Source: Candidatus Cloacimonadota bacterium (GTDB taxonomy: Bacteria > Cloacimonadota > Cloacimonadia > Cloacimonadales > WRIO01). From it: 5,564 bases of DNA. The position numbers and the translations under genes are program-made. Positions 1 to 5,564 of this stretch are shown here, in pieces. How positions within the stretch are numbered: position 1 is the stretch's first letter; every line of letters starts with the position of its first letter. The stretch covers positions 1 through 5,564 of the forward strand of contig JALNXV010000247.1 in assembly GCA_023230175.1 (NCBI GenBank). The letters run 5' to 3'. Below the pieces are notes generated by a model that saw only the letters and a list, made by a program, of their open reading frames with translations, did not search any database and had not been told where the DNA came from.

Positions 1-2
1 AG

Positions 3-914
3 AAGAAGCAGGATGACATGCGCCATGAATACAACAATCCCAAGATAAAGTACTACATAGGCGATGTCCGTGATTACCGCAGCATCCGTGATGCGCTCAA
101 TGAAGTGGACTACGTCTTCAGCGCTGCGGCTCTGAAGCAGGTTCCATCCTGCGAGTTCTTCCCTATCGAAGCTGTGCGGACCAATGTCCTGGGCACGGAG
201 AATGTGCTCAGCGCCTGCATTGACGCAGGAGTGAAGAAAGTGGTGTGCCTGTCAACCGACAAGGCAGCGTACCCGATCAACGCCATGGGCATCTCCAAGG
301 CGATGATGGAGAAGGTGTTCGTCGCCAAGTCGCGCACCGTCGATCCATCGAAGACATTGATCTGCGGCACCCGCTACGGCAACGTCATGTGTTCCCGTGG
401 CTCTGTGATTCCGCTCTGGATCCAGCAGATCAAGGAAGGCAAGCCCATCACTGTCACCGAACCTGCAATGACTAGGTTCATCATGAGCCTTGAGGATGCC
501 GTGGATCTGGTGCTGTACGCCTTCGAGCATGCACAGGCCGGAGACATACTAGTCCAGAAGGCTCCTGCATGCACCATCGGAGACCAGGCCCAGGCAGTGA
601 AGGAGATGTTCCACTCAGACAACGAAATCCGCCAGATCGGCATCCGCCATGGAGAGAAGATGTATGAGACTCTCCTCACCGACGAGGAATGCGCCAAGGC
701 TGAGGACATGGGCAACTTCTACAGGGTTCCTGCTGACAACAGGGATCTGAACTACGACAAGTACTTCGTGACAGGCAATACCAAGAAGTGCGCCCTAGCT
801 TCGTTCAACTCAAAGTCAACAAAGCAGCTCACCATCCCTGAGATCAAGGAAACGATGATGAAGCTTGCTTACATCCAGGAGCAGCTGAAGGAGTGGGAGG
901 AGGAGAGGAAATAG
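3..914 (+). CDS. capE: UDP-GlcNAc 4,6-dehydratase/5-epimerase CapE (FnlA/WbjB), 5'-truncated by window
   Basis: This enzyme converts UDP-GlcNAc to a UDP-2-acetamido-2,6-dideoxy-hexos-4-ulose, the first step to UDP-N-acetyl-L-fucosamine for capsule or O-antigen; it is cytoplasmic. The frame is open to the left edge: codons before the ATG at 18 read KKQDD, which matches the family, so 18 is not the real start. Roughly 40 N-terminal residues with the Rossmann glycine motif lie outside the window; full-length relatives have about 340 residues. Counting from the Met at 18, visible hallmarks are GDVRD (15-19), AALKQVPSCEFFP (37-49), STDKAAYPINAMGISK (79-94) and RYGNV (119-123). D81 and K82 are the expected catalytic pair. 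Where classical SDR enzymes have YxxxK, this has M90xxxK94, a known CapE peculiarity and not a defect. RVPADNRDLNY near residues 236-246 is also typical. The stop is TAG at 912. capF, the expected next gene, lies 4.1 kb downstream, beyond the cassette. Confidence 0.95.
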   Translation, partial: KKQDDMRHEYNNPKIKYYIGDVRDYRSIRDALNEVDYVFSAAALKQVPSCEFFPIEAVRTNVLGTENVLSACIDAGVKKVVCLSTDKAAYPINAMGISKAMMEKVFVAKSRTVDPSKTLICGTRYGNVMCSRGSVIPLWIQQIKEGKPITVTEPAMTRFIMSLEDAVDLVLYAFEHAQAGDILVQKAPACTIGDQAQAVKEMFHSDNEIRQIGIRHGEKMYETLLTDEECAKAEDMGNFYRVPADNRDLNYDKYFVTGNTKKCALASFNSKSTKQLTIPEIKETMMKLAYIQEQLKEWEEERK

Positions 915-959
915 TTTCACTTCTCGACTGAAAACTTGTCCACTTTACTGTGGTTTGAA

Positions 960-998
960 CGACACCCTTGTGGTATGATGAATGCCATGAGGGTGTTG
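960..998. repeat. Long imperfect palindrome / RNA hairpin in cassette leader
   Basis: Arms 962-976 (ACACCCTTGTGGTAT) and 982-996 (ATGCCATGAGGGTGT) surround a 5-base loop, GATGA. On DNA, 12 of 15 positions are perfectly complementary. On + strand RNA the other three become G-U pairs, so all 15 can pair; 961-997 (G-U) and 960-998 (C-G) extend the stem to 17. No T-run follows on either strand, so it is not an ordinary intrinsic terminator. It could be an operator, an attenuator or RNA-processing stem on read-through capE mRNA, or a scar of the insertion. It overlaps the putative -10 element. Confidence 0.7.
971..979 (+). promoter_or_regulatory. Putative extended -10 promoter for the cassette
   Basis: TGGTATGAT matches the extended -10 consensus (TGn followed by TATAAT) with a single mismatch in the hexamer. 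The -35 region at the right distance (about 951-956, TGGTTT) is poor, which is tolerated with extended -10 elements. TTGAAC at 955-960 is too close to serve. Transcription would start near 985-988, giving a leader of about 45 bases before the ATPase start. Such a transcript would lack the left arm of the palindrome, while read-through mRNA from capE would contain the whole hairpin. Confidence 0.4.
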
Positions 999-1030
999 CT
1001 GTATTTAGGCACTGAGCAAGGAAAAGTTAA

Positions 1031-2137
1031 ATGCTGGATGAAATAAAAATCAAAGGATACAAATCAATCCAGAACCTGGATGCATTCAAGCTTAGGAAAC
1101 TGAATGTGCTCATAGGTGCAAACGGTGCAGGGAAAAGCAATTTCATTTCGTTTCTCAAAATGCTCAACAGCCTCATGCTTGGTCAATTCAACAAAAATGG
1201 TTCAGAGAACGGTTGTGCCAGAAATGTCTTGTATCATGGCTCAGATATAGCTGAAAAGATTGCTTTTTCTTCACGATTTGGCACAATAGGCTATTGTTTC
1301 AATCTAGTTCCTTCAGCAGAAGGGCTTTTTACCATTGAAAATGAATCCATTTGCTGCAACCTTGGCAGCTCTCATGACGACTGGAGAAGACTTGCAAATA
1401 CAATGTGCGGAAAGCTGATGCTTCCTAAGAAAGCGACAGAGAATGGACCTGATTCAGATAGCATTAGAATCCTCTTTGATTCAATCAGCTCTTGGAGATT
1501 CTATCATTTCAATGGCAGCAATTCATCCTCGATGAAAGACTCTCAAGCAACCGAAGAGTGCAAGCATCTGAAAGAGGATGGCTCAAACCTCGGTTCTGTT
1601 CTTCTTGAAATGAAGGACAACGAAGGATCCAGACGCTGCTATAAAGAGATTGTTGATTCCGTGCATCTGGTGATGCCATGCTTTGCTGATTTCATCCTGG
1701 TACCTGATGCAGAGAACCATGGAACAACTGTCAGTATCAACTGGCGGCAGAATGGAAGCGATTGTCCAATGCAGCAAGATGATTTCTCGGATGGTATGTT
1801 GCGCTTCATCTGCTTGGCTGCAGCGTTTCTTCAGCCGGATCCTCCAGAAATGATTATCGTGGATGAACCAGAACTTGGGCTTTCTAATAAAGCCATAGAC
1901 ATCTTGTCTGAATTGATTCTTTCTGCTTCAAAGAGAACTCAGATAATCATCGCAACACAATCCTCAAGATTAATTAGCCATTTTTCCTGCGAGGATCTGG
2001 TTGTAGTCAAAAAGATTATGGGTGCTTCCTCTTTTGAACGATTGAAAGAAAAGGATTTCGCTGTTTGGCTTGAGGAATATTCGCTTGGTGAGCTTTGGGA
2101 GAAGAACATAATGCAAGGAGTGGTGCAGAATGAATAG
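1031..2137 (+). CDS. RecF/OLD-like AAA family ATPase (COG4637/AAA_21 type)
   Basis: A 368-residue cytoplasmic SMC/RecF-type ATPase, first gene of the cassette. The start ATG has AAGGAA seven bases upstream, and the N-terminus (IKIKGYKSIQNL) is the usual RecF-like opening. Walker A is GANGAGKS (29-36). A degenerate ABC signature, FSDGMLRF, is at 252-259, and Walker B is MIIVDEPELGL (274-284, D278 and E279). The switch segment IIIATQSSRL (306-314) has Gln and Ser where many relatives have His-Ser-Pro. The C-terminal WLEEYSLGELWEKN (346-359) is typical of COG4637 ATPases. There is no TOPRIM nuclease domain after the ATPase, unlike OLD or GajA, and no long coiled coil. ATPases of this class act as sensors or motors in several defence systems, often with a separate nuclease; here the next gene is nuclease-like and overlaps by 8 bases. 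The residues needed for ATP hydrolysis look intact. The target is unknown. Confidence 0.88.
   Translation: MLDEIKIKGYKSIQNLDAFKLRKLNVLIGANGAGKSNFISFLKMLNSLMLGQFNKNGSENGCARNVLYHGSDIAEKIAFSSRFGTIGYCFNLVPSAEGLFTIENESICCNLGSSHDDWRRLANTMCGKLMLPKKATENGPDSDSIRILFDSISSWRFYHFNGSNSSSMKDSQATEECKHLKEDGSNLGSVLLEMKDNEGSRRCYKEIVDSVHLVMPCFADFILVPDAENHGTTVSINWRQNGSDCPMQQDDFSDGMLRFICLAAAFLQPDPPEMIIVDEPELGLSNKAIDILSELILSASKRTQIIIATQSSRLISHFSCEDLVVVKKIMGASSFERLKEKDFAVWLEEYSLGELWEKNIMQGVVQNE
2115..2120 (+). promoter_or_regulatory. Ribosome binding site setting the start of the sce7726-like gene
   Basis: AAGGAG lies inside the last codons of the ATPase gene, nine bases before the ATG at 2130. It is the best Shine-Dalgarno in the area and favours that start over the in-frame Met codon 19 (2184). 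It makes the two genes overlap by 8 bases (2130-2137), an arrangement typical of translational coupling. Confidence 0.7.
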
Positions 2138-2987
2138 CTTTTCAGAAGGTTGCACAGAAGCAAAAATCAAGCAGAATGATAATATGAACAATTCGGTTGC
2201 TGATTGCTCCCTTGCTTCTGAAGGCTTTTCTTCAGCTGCACTGAAGAACATTGCCTGCCAGAATTATTCCGTGATGTCCTCTTGGGTTAAAGAAAGCGAA
2301 GCAACGTTTTCAGAAATGCTTGAATCCTATCAAAATGAATATGTTTTTCTTAATCAGCTCTTCAACAAGATAGTTCTTGGAACACACAGCCTTAACACTA
2401 CAACTGCATTCTCACAGCTTTGGGTTGAAAACAGCAAAGCCGACTTCGTAGTGATCAATGGAAAAGCAGTCGTATACGAAATCAAGACAGACCTCGACAA
2501 CCTTTCCCGGCTTGAGGGACAGCTTGCCGATTATTACAAAGCTTTCTCGAATGTGGTGGTTGTCTGCGGAGAGAAGAATCTTCCTTCAGTGCTAAGATTT
2601 GCAGAAGCTTCTTCTGTCGGAGTTCTTTGCATGAAAAGGAAAGGATCTTTTGCAACAATCAAGCCATATATAGAAAACAATGATCAACTGGATTCTGAAG
2701 CAATATTCAGATTGCTCAGAAAACCTGAATATACAGAACTGATTCTTTCCCTTGGCGAAGATCTCCCTGTCTGCAAAGAAGTCGATTACTATCAGGAGTG
2801 CAAGGCTATTGTGTCTTCGTATCCTGCAATTGAAGTGGCAGGAAAAGCAATGACTATTCTGAAGAAGCGTGATAGAATTAAGAAGGAAGGTTCATATAAG
2901 ACTATCCCTTATTCTTTGAGAGCCTCCTTGTATTTTTCCAATCTTACCAAAAAGGAGAGGAGTCGTTTTTTTGATTTAGCTGTATAG
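2130..2987 (+). CDS. sce7726 family protein, PD-(D/E)XK nuclease-like
   Basis: 285 residues, no signal peptide or membrane segment. The recognisable core is at 103-135: KADFVVINGKAVVYEIKTD followed by NLSRLEGQL. This matches the sce7726 family pattern (D, then E-x-K-x-D, then L-x-RL-x-x-Q). It reads as a PD-(D/E)XK active site, with D105, E117 and K119 as the catalytic triad, Q131 after it, and E70 as a candidate helix glutamate. The predicted strand VVVVCG (142-147) fits the same fold. DNA or RNA cleavage is therefore plausible but not shown. The first 60 residues are rich in Ser, Asn and Ala, without recognisable motifs, and may be a linker or poorly conserved. The C-terminal 100 residues are Lys/Arg-rich near 244-277, possibly nucleic-acid binding. 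The family is known for sitting next to sce7725, which follows after 10 bases. Function of the family is, to my knowledge, not established. Confidence 0.82.
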   Translation: MNSFSEGCTEAKIKQNDNMNNSVADCSLASEGFSSAALKNIACQNYSVMSSWVKESEATFSEMLESYQNEYVFLNQLFNKIVLGTHSLNTTTAFSQLWVENSKADFVVINGKAVVYEIKTDLDNLSRLEGQLADYYKAFSNVVVVCGEKNLPSVLRFAEASSVGVLCMKRKGSFATIKPYIENNDQLDSEAIFRLLRKPEYTELILSLGEDLPVCKEVDYYQECKAIVSSYPAIEVAGKAMTILKKRDRIKKEGSYKTIPYSLRASLYFSNLTKKERSRFFDLAV

Positions 2988-2997
2988 GAGTATCCTT

Positions 2998-3939
2998 ATG
3001 TATTATCCTTATTTGAGGGGAAAGCAATACGAATTGCTTGCATTGCGTGAGCTATATGAAAAGAAATTGATTGGAAAACATGTAATTCCAATCATTGAGC
3101 CGGTTCGCTTCAATTCCGGCTTTGTTCTTTTCCTTGAAAAGACAAAGAGATTCAGAACCTATATAATCACCAATCCTCAAGTGGGATCATTTCTCTTTGA
3201 TTTTTCCAATCTCAATGATGATTCCTTGAAAGAAAGGCTTTCATCAAGCGTAATCGGCTCTTTAGTGGAATTTGGTCAGATCATTCCCGTATCGAATCAA
3301 CAAATCAACAACGTTCCTGTTTGGATTCCGGCGGGTTGCTCAGATGCGGCATTCTGTTTTGCAGAATCCGAACTATGCAAAGATAGGCTTGAGACATCTC
3401 CAGATTTCGAAGCTTTTATAGTTGATGACTCCAGAAGCCTTCTGCGACTGATTCCAGAAAACTCAGTTAAAATAGTATTCAAAGATTGCTTTCCAAAGCA
3501 AAAGAAAAACTCCCTTTATACCAATTCCGACGATGAGTTCTTTTCAGATGAGCACTTGTTTTTTAAGAAGGATGGTTTTGCTGGCTTTTCTGATGCCTCA
3601 GTCATTGGAATGGATTATTCCGATTCTGGATATGCCCCAACAGCAGTTGCAATCCATCTTGTCTATTTCAGTCAGAATATGGAATTACGAGTTCATCACT
3701 TTGTTTCTGAAGAGAATTACGAACGCAATAATATAGCAGGAATGTTCAAATCTGCAGCAGAAGCGATTCCTGAATTTGTCAAGCAGAACAAAGTCATGAA
3801 GACTTCCGGACTGATCCAGCTTCTTGGAAAGATTGAGGATGGAAGCTTTCCAGGGCTCGGCGTGCTAAAGAAGTATTCAATCATGCATCACCTTGAATTA
3901 ATGGAGGCATATTTTGCGGGAAAGCAAGTCAGAGTTTGA
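2998..3939 (+). CDS. sce7725 family protein, function unknown
   Basis: 313 residues, probably cytoplasmic: no signal peptide and no convincing membrane helix. The start has AGGAG overlapping the previous stop codon, seven bases upstream. The N-terminus MYYPYLRGKQYELLALREL and the strand-like VIPIIEPV (29-36) are the sce7725 hallmark. They also resemble the opening of the 'beta protein' families, which hints at a shared alpha/beta fold (inference). Other motif-like blocks are DDSRSLLRL (143-151), DCFPKQKKNSLY (163-174), an acidic patch DDEFFSDEH (178-186), GFSDASVIGMDYSDSGYAPTAVAIHL (from 196) and the C-terminal FPGLGVLKKYSIMHHLEL (284-301). The Asp-rich blocks could bind metal, but I cannot name an active site. 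The partner, sce7726, is immediately upstream. The pairing suggests a complex. The last 26 bases also encode the start of the RES gene in another frame. Confidence 0.82.
   Translation: MYYPYLRGKQYELLALRELYEKKLIGKHVIPIIEPVRFNSGFVLFLEKTKRFRTYIITNPQVGSFLFDFSNLNDDSLKERLSSSVIGSLVEFGQIIPVSNQQINNVPVWIPAGCSDAAFCFAESELCKDRLETSPDFEAFIVDDSRSLLRLIPENSVKIVFKDCFPKQKKNSLYTNSDDEFFSDEHLFFKKDGFAGFSDASVIGMDYSDSGYAPTAVAIHLVYFSQNMELRVHHFVSEENYERNNIAGMFKSAAEAIPEFVKQNKVMKTSGLIQLLGKIEDGSFPGLGVLKKYSIMHHLELMEAYFAGKQVRV
3903..3907 (+). promoter_or_regulatory. Ribosome binding site selecting a TTG start for the RES gene
   Basis: GGAGG sits six bases before TTG at 3914, inside the coding sequence of the preceding gene. 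An in-frame stop, TAA at 3899-3901, blocks any earlier start, and the first in-frame ATG (codon 51) is far downstream. TTG at 3914 is therefore the best-supported start. A strong site with a weak start codon would keep output modest and tied to translation of the upstream gene. Confidence 0.7.
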
Positions 3940-4984
3940 TTCATATCTCGTTCCAGGAATCAAGGATTCTCTTGCTTCATCTTCTGAAGAAATCGCCAAT
4001 GACTTATGGGAATCCATTCTAAGTTATTATCAGCCCAAAAGTACGTTCAGCAGTTCATTTCCTTCAATGCACCTTCATTCTATCAAGCAGGTTTTATGCA
4101 CTGAATGGTCAGTTTTCAAGAAAGAAATAAGTGATGATGAATGGTATAAGACTGTTCTCCCTCTTATGAGAAAATACCTTGATTCTGATATTCAAGAAGA
4201 TTTTGATAGACTATGCAATGAAGAGATCGGATTGCTTGATTTTGCCAACCCACCTTCTATCGAAGCGCATTCAATTTTTTCTAAGTACAATGGATGGAAA
4301 AGCTTCAGCGATGAAATCAAGCACCAGAACCGTTTCCATTGCAAGACACTTAACGAAAGCATTCTGATCAGGATTCTCAGCAAGCTTGTAATGACAGTGA
4401 GTGCTGGGAATACTCTCTATCGGGCGAGAGTGATGAAAGAGAAGAAAAACATTCCTTTCGGATTGAGTGAGATGGGCATGCCGCCAATCGACCATGCTTA
4501 TTCGGGACGAATGAATCCTCAGGGAATTCCATATTTCTATTTATCTGAAAACGAAGAGACTGCTATTCATGAGGTGCGTTCTGCTCTTCATGATTTTGTT
4601 ACTGTTGCACAATTTTCTGTGGAATCTGATATAAACTTGATCGATTTGAGAGGATTGAGAGACATCAATCCATTCTGGGATGTTGATTTGTTTGAACTTG
4701 CTGTCAATAAAGGATTCCTTAATGACATGTATATGGCAATCATTTCGCCTATGCGCAAGTATGACACTGAAATCGAATACATTCCAACCCAATACTTAGC
4801 TGAACTGATAAAGACAATGGTTGTCGAAGACGGTTCTCCAATTGATGGGATTGTTTACCCAAGCGTTATGAACAGCAAACTTGGTTTGAATTATCTGCTT
4901 TTCTCTGAAAGCAAGATGAAAGGGGAAGCTGTATCCTTGAAGGAAATCACTCAAATTGAATATGATTATAAAACCAAAAACTGA
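3914..4984 (+). CDS. RES domain protein with HEPN/RES-type N-terminal domain
   Basis: 356 residues in two parts. The N-terminal part (about 1-150) is mostly helical and contains GWKSFSDEIKHQNRFH (127-142), resembling the W-x-x-F-x-x-x-VKH-x-x-RF motif of domains found ahead of RES domains (HEPN/RES N-terminal type); no HEPN RNase motif R-x4-6-H is seen. The RES domain runs from about 165 to the end. It shows LYRAR (168-172, candidate Arg), GRMNPQGIPYFYLSENEETA followed by IHEVR (198-222, E220), IPTQYLAELI (290-299) and GIVYPS (312-317, S317), so the defining R, E and S are present. Characterised RES toxins such as MbcT are NAD+ phosphorylases with an ADP-ribosyltransferase-like fold, so this is the likely effector, depleting NAD+ or modifying a target. 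Those toxins usually have an Xre/MbcA-type antitoxin next door; none is visible here. The gene overlaps the preceding one by 26 bases and ends 13 bases before capF. Confidence 0.85.
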   Translation: MRESKSEFDSYLVPGIKDSLASSSEEIANDLWESILSYYQPKSTFSSSFPSMHLHSIKQVLCTEWSVFKKEISDDEWYKTVLPLMRKYLDSDIQEDFDRLCNEEIGLLDFANPPSIEAHSIFSKYNGWKSFSDEIKHQNRFHCKTLNESILIRILSKLVMTVSAGNTLYRARVMKEKKNIPFGLSEMGMPPIDHAYSGRMNPQGIPYFYLSENEETAIHEVRSALHDFVTVAQFSVESDINLIDLRGLRDINPFWDVDLFELAVNKGFLNDMYMAIISPMRKYDTEIEYIPTQYLAELIKTMVVEDGSPIDGIVYPSVMNSKLGLNYLLFSESKMKGEAVSLKEITQIEYDYKTKN

Positions 4985-4997
4985 AAGAAGAAGTAAA

Positions 4998-5564
4998 ATG
5001 AAAATACTAGTTACAGGTGCTAAGGGCTTCGTAGGCCGCAATCTTGTGGAGAATCTCAAAGCCATCTCTGATGGCCGAAACAGGCGATATCCTTCTCTTG
5101 CTGGATGTGAAGTACTGGAATATGACATCGATACCTCGCCATCTCTGCTTGATTCATACTGTTCTGACTGCGACTTCGTCTTCAACCTCGCAGGGGTGAA
5201 CAGGCCCAAGGACAACGCTGAGTTCATCGCTGGCAACTTCGGCTTTGCATCTACGCTGCTGGATACTCTGAAAAGGCATTCAAACAAGTGCCCGGTGATG
5301 CTCTCATCATCGATTCAGGCTACGCTCATCGGAAGATACGCCCAGTCGGATTACGGCAAGTCGAAGCTGGCAGGGGAAGAGCTTTTCTTTCAGTATTCAA
5401 AGGAAACCGGAGCTCCAGTATTGGTCTACAGATTCCCCAATCTCTTCGGAAAGTGGTGCCGGCCGAACTACAACAGCGCAGTTGCAACATTCTGCAATAA
5501 CATAGCCAATGAACTTCCGATTCAGGTCAATGACCCCTCTGTCGAACTGGAACTACTGTACATA
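4998..5564 (+). CDS. capF: Bifunctional NAD(P)-dependent reductase/C3-epimerase CapF (FnlB/WbjC), 3'-truncated by window
   Basis: The first 189 residues of CapF, which acts after CapE. In the family, a C-terminal cupin domain epimerises C3 and the N-terminal SDR domain reduces C4 with NADPH, giving UDP-2-acetamido-2,6-dideoxy-L-talose, which CapG turns into UDP-N-acetyl-L-fucosamine. Visible here: the dinucleotide motif TGAKGFVG (6-13, G7xxG10xxG13), the strand FNLAGVNRP (62-70), the SSSIQ segment (103-107), the catalytic Y119-GKS-K123 and the CapF hallmark RFPNLFGKWCRPNYNS (145-160). Full-length relatives have about 370 residues, so the cupin half lies beyond the right edge. The start ATG follows AGAAGAAG, a modest ribosome binding site, 13 bases after the RES stop. 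No promoter or terminator fits in that gap, so transcription must come through the cassette. The first codons lie where capE-proximal capF would be expected. Base composition returns to that of capE. Confidence 0.95.
   Translation, partial: MKILVTGAKGFVGRNLVENLKAISDGRNRRYPSLAGCEVLEYDIDTSPSLLDSYCSDCDFVFNLAGVNRPKDNAEFIAGNFGFASTLLDTLKRHSNKCPVMLSSSIQATLIGRYAQSDYGKSKLAGEELFFQYSKETGAPVLVYRFPNLFGKWCRPNYNSAVATFCNNIANELPIQVNDPSVELELLYI

Larger units (their letters stand above)
915..4984 (+). other. Four-gene accessory cassette between capE and capF
   Basis: Everything between the capE stop and the capF leader is foreign to the sugar pathway: a leader with a palindrome, then ATPase, sce7726-like, sce7725-like and RES-domain genes. 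The genes overlap or nearly touch (-8, +10 and -26 bases), which supports one operon. Base composition is lower in GC than the flanks in sampled lines, and codons such as AGA, ATA and TTG are frequent. No transposase, integrase, tRNA or convincing terminal repeats are seen, so the mode of entry is unknown. Both flanking genes keep intact reading frames at the junctions. Calling the cassette a defence system is inference. Confidence 0.75.

Noticed and set aside
245..715. Several medium-length open frames on both strands over capE
   Set aside because: All overlap the strongly supported capE frame and give Arg/His/Ser-rich products typical of shadow frames in GC-richer DNA.
915..1030. Leader as remnant of an insertion sequence end
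   Set aside because: The segment looks unlike an intra-operon spacer, but no matching inverted terminal repeat is found at the right end and no transposase fragment is recognisable.
975..1046. A 23-codon open frame in the leader beginning MMNAMRVLLYLG and overlapping the ATPase start
   Set aside because: It has no Shine-Dalgarno site, its ATG lies within the putative -10 element, and the same frame is open back to the capE stop by chance. No recognisable motif.
2950..2972. Purine-rich AAGGAGAGGAG followed by a seven-T run at the end of the sce7726-like gene
   Set aside because: No GC-rich stem precedes the T-run, so it is not a terminator, and no start codon follows the purine stretch at a usable distance. 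It is coding sequence (Lys-Glu-Arg-Ser-Arg-Phe-Phe).
3914..4360. Active HEPN ribonuclease in the N-terminal half of the RES protein
   Set aside because: No R-x4-6-H catalytic motif is visible in residues 1-150; only a family-like W-F-KH-RF motif is seen, so no RNase activity is claimed.
927..4986. Seven-base direct repeat ACTGAAA at 927-933 and 4980-4986, near both cassette ends
   Set aside because: Seven AT-rich bases are expected by chance, and the right copy overlaps the RES stop codon. It would need an empty-site comparison to be taken as a target duplication.
4796..5287. 163-codon antisense open frame across the RES/capF junction
   Set aside because: It lies opposite two well-supported genes, crosses their boundary, has a Ser/Arg/Phe-rich composition and no family resemblance.
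5288..5500. 70-codon + strand open frame inside capF
   Set aside because: It is in another frame of the clearly coding capF, which shows the catalytic YxxxK and hallmark motifs through the same bases.

Overview
The window is a piece of a bacterial capsule or O-antigen locus split by a four-gene accessory cassette. On the left (to 914) is the 3' part of capE (also called fnlA or wbjB), and on the right (from 4998) the 5' part of capF (fnlB or wbjC). Both run on the + strand. They encode consecutive enzymes of UDP-N-acetyl-L-fucosamine synthesis and are usually direct neighbours. Both are cut by the window edges, not by mutation. The host cannot be identified securely: it is a bacterium of middling GC with clear Shine-Dalgarno sites and an N-acetylfucosamine-type surface polysaccharide. 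Sampled 60-base lines in the flanks are about 50-53% GC. Lines sampled inside the insert range from about 33 to 50%, with long AT-rich stretches, which suggests horizontal acquisition.

Between them, 915-4984 holds a 115-base leader and four co-directional genes. They are (1) a RecF/OLD-like AAA ATPase of the COG4637 type with no nuclease domain; (2) an sce7726-family protein with a PD-(D/E)XK nuclease-like core; (3) an sce7725-family protein of unknown function; and (4) a two-part protein with an N-terminal domain of the kind seen ahead of RES domains and a C-terminal RES domain, a fold known for NAD+ phosphorylase toxins. Spacing is -8, +10, -26 and then +13 bases to capF, so the four are very probably one transcript and translationally coupled. 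The RES gene starts at a TTG inside the end of gene 3.

The leader carries a long imperfect palindrome (960-998) with an extended -10 promoter-like sequence in its centre. No terminator lies between the RES gene and capF, so the cassette appears to be wired into the capsule transcript.

My working interpretation (inference) is an anti-phage or abortive-infection type system: an ATPase sensor or motor, a nuclease-like subunit, a conserved partner of unknown role, and a putative NAD+-consuming effector, placed in a hypervariable surface-polysaccharide locus. Family calls come from recognised motifs; the system-level function is untested.
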